Assembly: GCA_020629195.1 (NCBI GenBank)
Contig: JAHDDT010000001.1
Span: 36,312-69,811, forward strand
Length of the DNA stretch: 33,500 nt
Reading direction: 5' to 3'
DNA from: Hellea sp.
GTDB taxonomy: Bacteria; Pseudomonadota; Alphaproteobacteria; Caulobacterales; Maricaulaceae
Shown here one piece after another: positions 23,431-31,479 of the stretch. Below the pieces are notes generated by a model. That model saw only the letters and a list, made by a program, of their open reading frames with translations. It was not told the origin of the DNA and searched no databases. Numbering within the stretch: position 1 is the stretch's first letter; each line of letters starts with the position of its first letter. The translations under genes and the position numbers were made by a program.

Positions 23431-24564
23431 TTAATCCTCGCGAATAACGGATGTTACGTTACGCCCTTTTGCAAGCATGCGAAAGAGACTAGCAGGGCCA
23501 TCATGGTCAATATAGCAGCCTTGAAGGTGACGATGTCCTTGCGCCCCATTAAACGCGGTCCGCCCATGCAAAAGGCGGTAATTATTCATCATTAAAAGCG
23601 TTCCGGGACGAAAGGGAAAGCTGATTTGAAAATCACGACTATTGCTCATTTCATGAAGCCGTCGGCGGCCCGCATAAAAATGTGTCAATGTATCGACATC
23701 TAAAGCAGGCACATAATCAAGCCGAGAGGAGAGGCGAATGTGACGAATGAAACCTTCGTGATCGCGCTCTATAATCGGGCCGTGATGTTCTAAAATAGCG
23801 GAGGGGCCTTCATAACGAAAGCGCACATTGATCTGTTCCAATATATCGGCCTGTTGCGCATTTTCTTCACGCAGCGCTTCGGCTATAGCCATGCCATCGA
23901 CAAGTGTTGATAACCCGCCTGAAACCTCATTTTTCAAGCAGTGTAAATATTGGATTCCTGGAATTGGGTTACGGTAGGGGTTATCGGTATGAGACGCTAA
24001 GGCTACATCGGTGTAAGCAAGGTCGGACGGATTAGGTTTCGTTTCTACGTTAAAAAGCTCACCAAAATTCGTTTCTCTAAGATAGCCAAAACGTCTTGAA
24101 ATCTGTTTGAGACTATCACGCTCGGTTGGTGTGTTTTGAAATATACAAAACCCATAACGGAAATAGTCTTCTAATGCGGTTTTCATAACGTTGGTGTCGT
24201 CAAGGTGAGACCAGTTATATTCAGGTAAAGTATTAAGGCTTGCATCCCAGCTTTTTGGCTTAGGTGGCGCCTCTAAGTTCTCACTCCATTTCATCTCTTG
24301 GAACGTCTCAGCCAGAATAAGCTGTAAGGCTTGTCCGTCACTAAACTCTAATTCTAAAGCCTCATCTGTCTGATTTAAGATATTTGTAATGCGCAAGTCT
24401 TGTGGGAGGTCGGCATGCTCATACATCCGCTGATGGCTAATCGGGTCAAAAACATTCGGTCCGCTAACACGTTCGCGCACCCATAATGGGTGAAGAATTG
24501 TTGAGTGAGAGTCTTTCTTTAGCGCTAAGCCGCCAGAGTTATAATCGAGAGTTATGTGGGCCAT
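23431..24564 (-). CDS. tmpA: TmpA-like Fe(II)/2-oxoglutarate dioxygenase (2-trimethylaminoethylphosphonate hydroxylase)
   Basis: 377 residues from the ATG at 24564; a GTG at 24654 would add 30 residues without family resemblance. The architecture is that of gamma-butyrobetaine hydroxylase relatives: an N-terminal beta-rich domain (about 1-90, DUF971-like but without its zinc cysteines), then a TauD/BBOX jelly roll. Iron ligands are His192 and Asp194 (SHTDNPYR) and His333 (LLHGRTAF); Arg345 in GHRHLQGCYID fits the 2-oxoglutarate-binding Arg. TmpA hydroxylates 2-(trimethylammonio)ethylphosphonate before TmpB cleaves it. Pairing with the HD oxygenase is the main reason to choose TmpA over gamma-butyrobetaine hydroxylase. 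It is divergent from the aminotransferase gene across 130 bases. Confidence 0.75.
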   Translation of the reverse strand: MAHITLDYNSGGLALKKDSHSTILHPLWVRERVSGPNVFDPISHQRMYEHADLPQDLRITNILNQTDEALELEFSDGQALQLILAETFQEMKWSENLEAPPKPKSWDASLNTLPEYNWSHLDDTNVMKTALEDYFRYGFCIFQNTPTERDSLKQISRRFGYLRETNFGELFNVETKPNPSDLAYTDVALASHTDNPYRNPIPGIQYLHCLKNEVSGGLSTLVDGMAIAEALREENAQQADILEQINVRFRYEGPSAILEHHGPIIERDHEGFIRHIRLSSRLDYVPALDVDTLTHFYAGRRRLHEMSNSRDFQISFPFRPGTLLMMNNYRLLHGRTAFNGAQGHRHLQGCYIDHDGPASLFRMLAKGRNVTSVIRED

Positions 24565-24640
24565 AAGGTAAAGCTCGCGCAGGTCGTGACATCCTATACA
24601 TAACTCCAAAAACGCTAATATTCTATAATTAGAAAGTTTA

Positions 24641-24663
24641 AAGACCCATGCCACGAAGGTCTT
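24641..24663. promoter_or_regulatory. Inverted repeat AAGACC/GGTCTT between divergent tmpA and aminotransferase genes
   Basis: Six-base arms AAGACC (24641-24646) and GGTCTT (24658-24663) enclose an 11-base loop in the 130-base divergent gap 24565-24694. A competing pair AAAGAC (24640-24645) and GTCTTT (24666-24671) overlaps it. It may be an operator or an RNA hairpin before the aminotransferase start; support is only the symmetry. Confidence 0.25.
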
Positions 24664-24694
24664 GAGTCTTTGCGTGAGCTTGTTAGGAAAGCTT

Positions 24695-25606
24695 ATGTCT
24701 TACGGTTCTCATGCATATATTCCCGACCCGCGTAATGAGGGGGTTTTATTTAATGTGAATGGCGATTTGCTGCCGCGCGATAAAGCTGTGGTGAACGTAT
24801 TCGACTCTGGCTTCATGCTCGGTGATGGCGTTTGGGAGGGCCTGCGTGTTCACGGCGGCAAAATAGCTTTTCTTCAAGACCATCTTGACCGTCTTTGGGA
24901 AGGGGCGGCCGCGCTTGATATTGATATAGGTTTGAGCCAAGAGGCGCTTACAGGACGTCTCTATGAAACGTTAAGTGCAAATGACATGACTGAGGATGTT
25001 CACATCCGCCTCATGCTAACGCGCGGATTGCGTAGCACACCTTATCAAGACCCCCGCGTTGTGATTTCGAAGGCGACGATTGTTATTGCGCCAGAGTTCA
25101 AAAAAGCCAATCCCAAAACGGCGGAAAACCCGCTCTCGCTTTATACTGTTTCCGTTCGCCGTGGCCGCGCGGATGTGCAGGATCCAGGACTGAATTCGCA
25201 TTCTAAAATCAACTGCATTACCGCTTGTATTCAAGCCATAAAGGCGGGCGCGGATGAAGGCCTTATGCTCGACCCACAAGGCTTTGTGGCGACCTGTAAT
25301 TCAACCCATTTCTTTATTGTGAGAGGTGGCGAAGTTTGGACGTCCAGCGGGGATTACTGCTTAGGCGGTATCACGCGGCGTAAGATTATCGATTTGTGTA
25401 AGGCTAATAACATTCCCGTTTATGAGAAGAATTTTAGCCTCATGAAATGCTACAGCGCTGACGAAGCCTTCACGACTGGCACTTTTGCGGGACTCGCCCC
25501 TGTTGGGGAGATTGATGGCCGCAAGATTGGTAGCGGTGAGCGCGGGCGCATGGTGAAGCGCCTGCAAGACCTCTATCTCGAATTGATTCATAGCGACGCC
25601 GCATGA
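24695..25606 (+). CDS. Class IV aminotransferase-like protein
   Basis: 303 residues from the ATG at 24695, which has AGGAAAG upstream; an earlier start at 24662 would add 11 residues. Fold type IV PLP enzyme, related to branched-chain and D-amino acid aminotransferases and aminodeoxychorismate lyase. Landmarks are VFDSGFMLGDGVWEGLRV near 35-52 and the PLP Lys171 in LNSHSKIN. The position that usually carries the PLP N1-pairing Glu (G-x-V-x-E) reads GFVATCNSTHFF, with Thr200, so this key residue appears to be missing. The gene overlaps the sulfotransferase-like gene by 4 bases. Substrate unknown; the altered cofactor site makes a standard aminotransferase reaction uncertain. Confidence 0.88.
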   Translation: MSYGSHAYIPDPRNEGVLFNVNGDLLPRDKAVVNVFDSGFMLGDGVWEGLRVHGGKIAFLQDHLDRLWEGAAALDIDIGLSQEALTGRLYETLSANDMTEDVHIRLMLTRGLRSTPYQDPRVVISKATIVIAPEFKKANPKTAENPLSLYTVSVRRGRADVQDPGLNSHSKINCITACIQAIKAGADEGLMLDPQGFVATCNSTHFFIVRGGEVWTSSGDYCLGGITRRKIIDLCKANNIPVYEKNFSLMKCYSADEAFTTGTFAGLAPVGEIDGRKIGSGERGRMVKRLQDLYLELIHSDAA

Positions 25607-26316
25607 CAATCATCGCTATGTGGTCGGGGCCGCGGAACCTGTCCACGGCGATGATGCGCAGCTTTGGCGCCCGAGAGGATTGTTCCGTCATAGATGAGCC
25701 GTTTTTTGCGCCTTTCTTAAAGGTCAGCGGTAAAACGCATCCAGGGCGTGAGGAAACTTTGGCGCGCCATGAATGCGATCCTCATAAAGTGTCTCAAATG
25801 TGTATGGAGAAAACGCCCACGTCTTACTGTTTTCAAAAACATATGCCGCACCATATGTTGGACGGTTTTCCAATGGAATGGGCCATTAATGCGAAACATT
25901 TCTTCCTCATAAGAGACCCTGCACGCGTCATTGCGTCCTATGCGAAAGGCCGCGAAAATTTTGATGTGGAAGATTTAGGTTTCGCGCCTCAGAGAAGACT
26001 TTGGGAAAAATTAGGCCGGCCGCCCGTCATAGACTCCCTTGATATTTTACTCTGGCCACGAACAATGTTGAGCCAGCTTTGTCATGCGATAGGTATTCCT
26101 TTTGATGCTGCCATGATGTCTTGGGAGAAAGGTTCACGACCCGAAGACGGAGCTTGGGCCCCTTATTGGTACGCGTCCGTTGAAAACTCGACAGGGTTTA
26201 CAGCGCCGCCCAAAATGCGGCCGACCGTTCCTCCAGAATATCAAGATATGCTCAAAGCCTGTGAGGCGGATTACGCCGTAATGGAAGCCCGAAAACTCAC
26301 GCTGAAACTCGCCTAA
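25603..26316 (+). CDS. Sulfotransferase-like P-loop protein
   Basis: 237 residues. The N-terminus IIAMWSGPRNLSTAMMRSFG places a phosphosulfate-type P-loop at about residues 8-15, as in small sulfotransferase-like proteins, and FFLIRDPARVIASYAKG near 105-121 matches the 3'-phosphate-binding segment (RDP...S). No signal peptide or membrane segment. It overlaps the class IV aminotransferase gene by 4 bases. Plants have fused proteins with a sulfotransferase-like part and a branched-chain-aminotransferase-like part, so the pair probably acts together. Sulfonation of an amino-acid-like compound is one idea; phosphoryl transfer is also possible for P-loop relatives. No function is established. Confidence 0.8.
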   Translation: MTIIAMWSGPRNLSTAMMRSFGAREDCSVIDEPFFAPFLKVSGKTHPGREETLARHECDPHKVSQMCMEKTPTSYCFQKHMPHHMLDGFPMEWAINAKHFFLIRDPARVIASYAKGRENFDVEDLGFAPQRRLWEKLGRPPVIDSLDILLWPRTMLSQLCHAIGIPFDAAMMSWEKGSRPEDGAWAPYWYASVENSTGFTAPPKMRPTVPPEYQDMLKACEADYAVMEARKLTLKLA

Positions 26317-26378
26317 TGGGCGCAGAATATAGAAGCGTCTCTCTTATGATGATATGCGTTTTTTCAATGGAGAAAATT

Positions 26379-26801
26379 ATGCGTAAATTTGCTTTGTCTT
26401 TTGCAGCCCTCATCATGATGTTGCCAAGTGCTGCGATAGCGGCCTGCTATCATGGTCCAGCAAGTTCTGTGAATGTGAGCTGCGAGCAAGGCGTTCGGGT
26501 TTACCGTGCGTCGCCAATGGCAGCTCCTGCTGCGCCTGTAATTATCTACAAACAGCGCAATAATGACTTAAGTCAACAGCGTGCGGCGCTTCAGAGTGAA
26601 CGTCTAGCGGCGCAGGCTGATAGGCTTGCCGCGCTTGAAAGCCGTTTGGAACAAACCGAAAGACCTCGTCGCCGCCGAAATGTGTATTCGGCGCCTGTGG
26701 GCGCATTTGGAGCCGCGCCATTCGTTAATCGCCGCAGAGGTTTTAAAAACCGCCGTAGTTCTGGCATTAAAGTTCGGTATAATCGCCGCATTCGCGGTTA
26801 A
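26379..26801 (+). CDS. Small secreted Arg-rich protein with coiled-coil segment
   Basis: 140 residues from the ATG at 26379, chosen because GGAG lies 6-7 bases upstream and the start directly yields a signal peptide (MRKFALSFAALIMMLPSAAIA, cleaved about residue 21); an ATG at 26316 would bury it. The mature protein has a short Cys-containing head, a Pro/Ala linker, a segment rich in Gln/Leu/Ala/Arg heptads (about 67-95, likely coiled coil) and a strongly basic C-terminus dense in Arg and Asn. Probably periplasmic. I do not recognise the family. Its stop overlaps the convergent moeB-like gene by 4 bases. Confidence 0.75.
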   Translation: MRKFALSFAALIMMLPSAAIAACYHGPASSVNVSCEQGVRVYRASPMAAPAAPVIIYKQRNNDLSQQRAALQSERLAAQADRLAALESRLEQTERPRRRRNVYSAPVGAFGAAPFVNRRRGFKNRRSSGIKVRYNRRIRG

Positions 26802-27535
26802 GAACAGGCGGGGCAATCCGGATCTTGCGGGAGAGATACTGTTCTTGTCTCGGCTTTTAGCCCGTCAAATAGCCAAATTTTACCTATCAACGGCTCCCCT
26901 GCGCCCGTGATGAGCTTGATAACTTCCAGCGCCATCATTGATCCAATCACACCTGCTAAAGCACCTACCACTCCGACCTGAGAGCAAGTCTCAGCATTGG
27001 GCGGCACGTGAGGAACAAAACAGCGGTAACAAGGGCTTTTCTTATCCGAGCGAAAGGCGCTGACCTGTCCGTCAAAACGGCCAAGCGCGCCTGAAACTAG
27101 CGGAATGCCTAAGGCTAAAGCCGCATCATTTATCGCAAAGCGCGTTTCAAAATCATCGACCCCGTCAAGGATAATGTCATGTCCTTGTAACAACTCTTCT
27201 GCATTTTGGGCGTTTAGCCGCCCAATGTGGCCTTTAGTCTGCACGTCAGGATTCAGATCATCCACTGTGTCGGCCATAACTGTCGCTTTTTCCATACCGA
27301 TGTCAGTCGTCACAAATTGAACTTGGCGCTGGAGGTTGGAGGCCTCCACGACATCATCATCTATGATCGTAATTTGCCCAACGCCAGCTGCCGCCAAGTA
27401 AAGTCCCGCAGGCCCGCCAAGCCCGCCCGCGCCGACAATGGCGACCTTAGCCGCTAAAAGCGCTTGCTGCCCCGCCCCGCCAATTTCCTTTAGGACAAGG
27501 TGGCGAGCATAGCGATTGACGTAATCAGGGGTCAC
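26798..27535 (-). CDS. moeB: MoeB/ThiF/HesA-family adenylyltransferase
   Basis: 245 residues, E1-like enzyme that adenylates the C-terminal glycine of a ubiquitin-fold sulfur carrier such as MoaD or ThiS. The nucleotide loop VAIVGAGGLGGPAG is near 31-44, Asp59/60 follows in TIIDDDVV, and Arg/Asn of SNLQRQ are in place. Two CxxC pairs (Cys169/Cys172 and Cys241/Cys244) should bind zinc, and Cys184 (AETCSQVG) is in the position of the family's catalytic-type cysteine. The start is GTG, immediately after the cysK stop. MoaD activation would support the molybdenum cofactor needed for the formate dehydrogenase implied by fdhD; ThiS or a cysteine-synthesis carrier is an alternative, given cysK upstream. 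Confidence 0.88.
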   Translation of the reverse strand: MTPDYVNRYARHLVLKEIGGAGQQALLAAKVAIVGAGGLGGPAGLYLAAAGVGQITIIDDDVVEASNLQRQVQFVTTDIGMEKATVMADTVDDLNPDVQTKGHIGRLNAQNAEELLQGHDIILDGVDDFETRFAINDAALALGIPLVSGALGRFDGQVSAFRSDKKSPCYRCFVPHVPPNAETCSQVGVVGALAGVIGSMMALEVIKLITGAGEPLIGKIWLFDGLKAETRTVSLPQDPDCPACS

Positions 27536-28474
27536 TTAGTCAAAAAGCGGTGTTGAAAGATAACGCTCCGCGAAGCTGGGGATAATCGTCACGATACGCT
27601 TACCGCGCATTTCGGGTCTTGCGCCAACGAGAAGACTAGCAGCGATAGCAGCACCTGAACTAATCCCGACAGGGACTCCGTCTTCGGCAGCCACATGTTT
27701 GGCTGTGCCAAAAGCGGCGTCATTATCAATCGTGACCACATCATCTATGACATCCGTATCGAGTACCTCTGGGAGAAAGCCCGCGCCAATGCCTTGAATT
27801 TTATGGGGGCCTTTTTCGCCTTTGGAAATCATGGGTGAGCCGATGGGTTCCACGGCGATAATTTGGCAGTCAGGATTCTTCTCTTTTAAGAATTTGCCTG
27901 TCCCCGTCAGCGTGCCGCCTGTGCCGACGCCTGCGATGAAGGCATCAACTTTGCCGCCGCAATCATGCCAGATTTCAGGGCCCGTGGTTTTGTAATGAAT
28001 AGCCGGGTTGGCGGGATTGACGAATTGCCCGGCTTGCACCGCACCAGGCGTGTTGGCACAAATCTCATCGGCTTTGGCCATAGCGCCGGGTATGCCGCCA
28101 GCGGCTTCGGTTAAGACAAGTTCCGCGCCAAGAAGCTTCATCATTTTGCGGCGCTCAATACTCATTTGCTCTGGCATAACCAGGATAGCCTTATATCCCT
28201 TCGCAGCAGCGGCAAAAGCGATAGCAATACCTGTATTTCCAGATGTCGGTTCTACGATAGTGCCGCCGGGTTTTAGCTTGCCCTCCGCTTCTAAGGTTTC
28301 AATCATGGCAATCCCGATGCGGTCTTTTACGGAGGCAATAGGGTTGAAAAATTCAAGCTTATAGCAGAGGTCAGCCGGCACGCCTTTGGTGATGCGTGGG
28401 AAACGCACAAGCGGCGTATTGCCCATCGTTTGCATGATATTGTCGTAAATTTTACCGCGAATGAGGTCTGTCAT
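27536..28474 (-). CDS. cysK: Cysteine synthase A (O-acetylserine sulfhydrylase)
   Basis: 312 residues, full length for CysK. PLP enzyme making cysteine from O-acetylserine and sulfide in the cytoplasm. The PLP lysine is Lys50 (NPIASVKDR), TSGNTG at 77-82 is the substrate loop, and the phosphate-binding GVGTGGTLTG and the PVGISSGAA segment are present. It lies 9 bases after kynA and abuts the moeB-like gene with no gap, so the three are probably one transcript even though kynA has no evident metabolic link. The nearby metY gives the strain two sulfide-fixing routes. Confidence 0.95.
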   Translation of the reverse strand: MTDLIRGKIYDNIMQTMGNTPLVRFPRITKGVPADLCYKLEFFNPIASVKDRIGIAMIETLEAEGKLKPGGTIVEPTSGNTGIAIAFAAAAKGYKAILVMPEQMSIERRKMMKLLGAELVLTEAAGGIPGAMAKADEICANTPGAVQAGQFVNPANPAIHYKTTGPEIWHDCGGKVDAFIAGVGTGGTLTGTGKFLKEKNPDCQIIAVEPIGSPMISKGEKGPHKIQGIGAGFLPEVLDTDVIDDVVTIDNDAAFGTAKHVAAEDGVPVGISSGAAIAASLLVGARPEMRGKRIVTIIPSFAERYLSTPLFD

Positions 28475-28483
28475 AACTGTCTC

Positions 28484-29278
28484 CTAAAGCTCGGTTCTTA
28501 TGTCCCATAATTCGGGGAAGAGAACAACATCAAGCATGGCTTTTAAATAATTGACACCAGAGGTTCCGCCGCTGCCGCGTTTAAATCCAATGACTCGTTC
28601 AACTGTGGTGACGTGATTAAAACGCCAACGGCGAAAATAGTCTTCGAAGTCGACAAGCTTTTCAGCAAGCTCAAATAAACCCCAATGTGCTTTGGGATTT
28701 TTATAGATGGTGAGCCAAGCGTCTCGCACGCTTTCATTTTCAGAATAGGGAAAAGACAAATCCCGCGCCAGATGATTGGGATCAATTTCAAATCCGCTGC
28801 GAGATAAAAGGGCGACGGCTTCATCATAGAGGCTAGGTGTATTCAGCGCGGATTCTAAACGCGCATAGGCTGGTTTGTCCTTATGGGTTTCAAGGTGTCG
28901 GGCCGCCTTGTTTCCCGCTAAAAACTCAATTTCACGATATTGCCAACTTTGAAACCCGGACGCCGCTCCAAAGGCGTCCCGAAAGGCTGTATATTCATCG
29001 GGGGTAAGGGTTCTCAGGACATCCCAAGCCGAGTTTAATTGCTCAAAAATACGAGATACGCGCGCTAACATTTTCATAGCGGGCGGAAGGTCGCCTTTGC
29101 TGATGGCCTTCCTCGCGGAAATGAGTTCATGGACGGCCAGTTTCATCCAAAGCTCAGAGGTTTGATGCTGGATGATAAACAGCATTTCGTCGTGTTTGTT
29201 AGTCAGCGGATGTTGCGCTGATAATAGCGTCTCTAGGCCCAGATAGTTTCCGTAGGTGAAGGTGGAATCATTTTTCAT
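28484..29278 (-). CDS. kynA: Tryptophan 2,3-dioxygenase
   Basis: 264 residues, slightly shorter than typical bacterial enzymes (about 280). Haem enzyme opening the indole ring of tryptophan to N-formylkynurenine. Conserved parts are [17 protein letters not shown] (31-47, active-site His39), the substrate-contacting Arg115 in QYREIEFL, the proximal haem His222 in [13 protein letters not shown], and GSGGTSG at 235-241. It is transcribed divergently from the kynureninase-like gene. No formamidase (kynB) lies in the window. The product formate of that missing step would join the same formate pool as Fhs. Confidence 0.96.
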   Translation of the reverse strand: MKNDSTFTYGNYLGLETLLSAQHPLTNKHDEMLFIIQHQTSELWMKLAVHELISARKAISKGDLPPAMKMLARVSRIFEQLNSAWDVLRTLTPDEYTAFRDAFGAASGFQSWQYREIEFLAGNKAARHLETHKDKPAYARLESALNTPSLYDEAVALLSRSGFEIDPNHLARDLSFPYSENESVRDAWLTIYKNPKAHWGLFELAEKLVDFEDYFRRWRFNHVTTVERVIGFKRGSGGTSGVNYLKAMLDVVLFPELWDIRTEL

Positions 29279-29331
29279 AAATAGGCCTAATATAGAGATT
29301 ACTCATCATTGCCATGCTATAGGCTGTAACT
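29279..29331. promoter_or_regulatory. Divergent promoter region kynA / kynureninase-like gene
   Basis: Only 53 bases separate two divergent starts. TAGGCCTA (29282-29289) is a perfect 8-bp palindrome 4 bases outside the kynA start codon. No Shine-Dalgarno precedes the kynureninase-like ATG, and a TATA-like stretch sits about 15 bases before it, so a very short or absent leader is possible. A shared operator is an inference. Confidence 0.3.
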
Positions 29332-30495
29332 ATGTCTTATAAACATCTATTTTCAAAATCTCTCAATGCTGCGCCTGAACGCTTGCATATGGCCGCGCAT
29401 AGTCATCATCTTTGGCCTGATGCCTCCTATGCTGGGCAGATGCAGGCCTTTGAGGATGCGGCGCGTCTGGCCGATGATAAATGGGATCACATTTTCGCAG
29501 AAGTTTACCCAGAGGCGCAGCGTCATGTGGCAAGGCAGTTGAGTTTACCAGACCCTTATACGCTCGTTTTTGCGCCGAATACACATAACCTAATTCTGAG
29601 TTTATTCTCTGCTTGCGAGAGCCATCCCATTAAATTGCTGACAACGGATGGGGAATTTCATTCTTTGACTCGTCAAAGACAGCGTTGGGAAGAGAGTGGC
29701 AAGGTAACGGCAGATATTATTCCCGTTCACCCCGCTGAAACCTTTGATGCGCGTTTCTTAGAGGCTGCTAGGTCAAAGGACTACGATATTATTTTTACCA
29801 GCCATGTGTTTTTTAATTCGGGTCATATCTTTGGCTCAATCTCTGAGTTAGCAGAGTTAGCGAAGCCTGAAGGCCCTTGGGTTGTCTTGGATGGTTATCA
29901 TGGATTTATGGCTGTGCCGACGGATTTATCCGCTGAAGCTGATAAGGTGTTTTATCTGTCTGGCGGGTATAAATATGCCATGGCAGGAGAGGGTGTATGT
30001 TTCATGCACGCGCCAAGCGGTGTCGCGCCCCGCCCTGATATAACAGGGTGGTATGCCGCCTTTGGGGATCTCGTTGCGCCGCCTAAAGGCGGCGTAGGTT
30101 ATACCAAAGATGCAGGGCGGTTTTTCGGTGCTACTTTCGACCCATCAGGGCTTTACCGTTTCAACGCTGTGCAAAATATGTTGGCTGATCAAGGCTTAGA
30201 TGTCGCCCAAATGAACGCCTATATTGGTGGCTTACAGATGAAATTGGCCTCTGCAATCAAAACAGGTCAAGCAGGTAGTTTGGCGCAAGCGCGGGCCCTA
30301 AATGATATTGAGGCAAATCGTTCAGCACGGTTTCTTGCTTTGGAGCATGAAAAGGCCCAAAGTTGGAAGGCTGAACTTCATGCGCAGAATATCATTACGG
30401 ATGTGCGAGGCAATGTCTTGCGGATTGGACTTGGACTCTATCACGAGATGGCAGATATTGACCGATTATGCGACGTGGCTAAGACTTTGTCTTAA
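29332..30495 (+). CDS. Kynureninase-like class V aminotransferase-fold enzyme
   Basis: 387 residues, fold type I PLP enzyme. The PLP lysine is Lys214 in SGGYKYAMAGEG, close to the kynureninase YKYLNGGPG pattern. The PLP-ring Asp187 and the following VLDGYHGFMAVPTDL correspond in position to the D-x-x-H segment of kynureninase but differ from its usual WDLAHSAGAVP. TSHVFFNSGHIFG near 156-168 is the counterpart of the kynureninase H-x-x-x-x-x-G stretch. Length is near that of kynureninase (about 400-415). Divergence from kynA supports cleavage of kynurenine to anthranilate and alanine. A related class V lyase is the alternative. The stop lies one base from the stop of the convergent GH5 gene. 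Confidence 0.75.
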   Translation: MSYKHLFSKSLNAAPERLHMAAHSHHLWPDASYAGQMQAFEDAARLADDKWDHIFAEVYPEAQRHVARQLSLPDPYTLVFAPNTHNLILSLFSACESHPIKLLTTDGEFHSLTRQRQRWEESGKVTADIIPVHPAETFDARFLEAARSKDYDIIFTSHVFFNSGHIFGSISELAELAKPEGPWVVLDGYHGFMAVPTDLSAEADKVFYLSGGYKYAMAGEGVCFMHAPSGVAPRPDITGWYAAFGDLVAPPKGGVGYTKDAGRFFGATFDPSGLYRFNAVQNMLADQGLDVAQMNAYIGGLQMKLASAIKTGQAGSLAQARALNDIEANRSARFLALEHEKAQSWKAELHAQNIITDVRGNVLRIGLGLYHEMADIDRLCDVAKTLS

Positions 30496-30496
30496 G

Positions 30497-31477
30497 CTAC
30501 CAATTCCTTATGATTTCACGCGCGAGCCGCCCTGAAATTGTGAGGTCTTGTTCACGCCAACCGCCATGTGAAGAGGCTCCAGGTTTAAGCATTGAGGCGG
30601 TTTCATCTTTGTCACTCACCGCCCAATTTAAATGCGTAAGGCCATGTTTTTTCGCAAACCTCATCCATTCGATTGATGAGTCTATATCGACAAATCCATC
30701 ACCACTATAGGTGACACTGCCCCATTCTGAGATAATGAGCGGCAGACCTTTTTTGATTGCATATTCGGCTTTTTCTCTAACAAATTCCTTATGTGTCGCT
30801 GCATAGAAATGCAGTGCATAGAGTATATTTTTCTGTCCTCTGATTGGGTTGTCAGCGGCCTTATCGACTTCGGTTGCCCAGCTTTGTGTGCCTACAATAA
30901 TGAGGTTGTCAGGGTCAATTTGGCGGATCGTCTTAATCATCACCTCAGCATAAGGTTTAATCACGCGGTTCCAATCGGTCGTATCAAGCGGCTCATTATA
31001 GATTTCGTAGATAATATTTGGAGTGTGGCCGTAACGTTTGGCGATATGAGTGAAGAACGCTTGAGCTTCTTTGACGTCTCGTTCGGCTTGGTGGGAATGC
31101 CAATCTACAATGACGTAGAGGCCATTATCTATGGCGGCTTCAATGACCGTTTGCGCGCGTTTTAGATTACCACGGCGATCTTTGAGAATGCTTCCATCAT
31201 TTTGCGCACCGACGGCGACGCGGACAATGCCAGCCTTCCAGTCTTTTGCGAAGGTGTTAACCGCGCCGCGTGTGTAAAATCGGTCTTGTCCCCAGCCTGT
31301 ATTACTCCAAAAGAAACTTGGTCCAGCAAGTGATGTAACGGCGCCGTTTTTATCGACAATATGTTTCCCTGAGACGCGTAGGTCGCCATGCTTCTGAACC
31401 GGTGTTTGGGCGTAAGCGGTGGATATGCCAATGATCCAAACGAATAATGTGAGAGAAAAAAGGCGTGAAATCCGCAT
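30497..31477 (-). CDS. Secreted glycoside hydrolase family 5 (endoglucanase-like)
   Basis: 326 residues with a signal peptide (residues 1 to about 23, ending AYA before QTP). A single TIM barrel of clan GH-A follows. The acid/base is Glu162 in IYEIYNEPLD and the nucleophile Glu251 in LIISEWGS; the supporting residues include WHSH near 126-129 and His223 in ALHFYA. It has the look of a bacterial GH5 cellulase subfamily but carries no carbohydrate-binding module or dockerin. Exported to periplasm or medium, it would hydrolyse beta-1,4-glucans or related algal polysaccharide. It starts 2 bases after the dut stop and is thus last in an otherwise housekeeping operon. Confidence 0.92.
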   Translation of the reverse strand: MRISRLFSLTLFVWIIGISTAYAQTPVQKHGDLRVSGKHIVDKNGAVTSLAGPSFFWSNTGWGQDRFYTRGAVNTFAKDWKAGIVRVAVGAQNDGSILKDRRGNLKRAQTVIEAAIDNGLYVIVDWHSHQAERDVKEAQAFFTHIAKRYGHTPNIIYEIYNEPLDTTDWNRVIKPYAEVMIKTIRQIDPDNLIIVGTQSWATEVDKAADNPIRGQKNILYALHFYAATHKEFVREKAEYAIKKGLPLIISEWGSVTYSGDGFVDIDSSIEWMRFAKKHGLTHLNWAVSDKDETASMLKPGASSHGGWREQDLTISGRLAREIIRNW

Positions 31478-31479
31478 AA

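Noticed and set aside
22861-24564. PhnY*/PhnZ pair for 2-aminoethylphosphonate
   Set aside because: The dioxygenase has the long BBOX-like two-domain form rather than the shorter PhnY* form, and the HD protein resembles TmpB relatives; PhnZ is not fully excluded.
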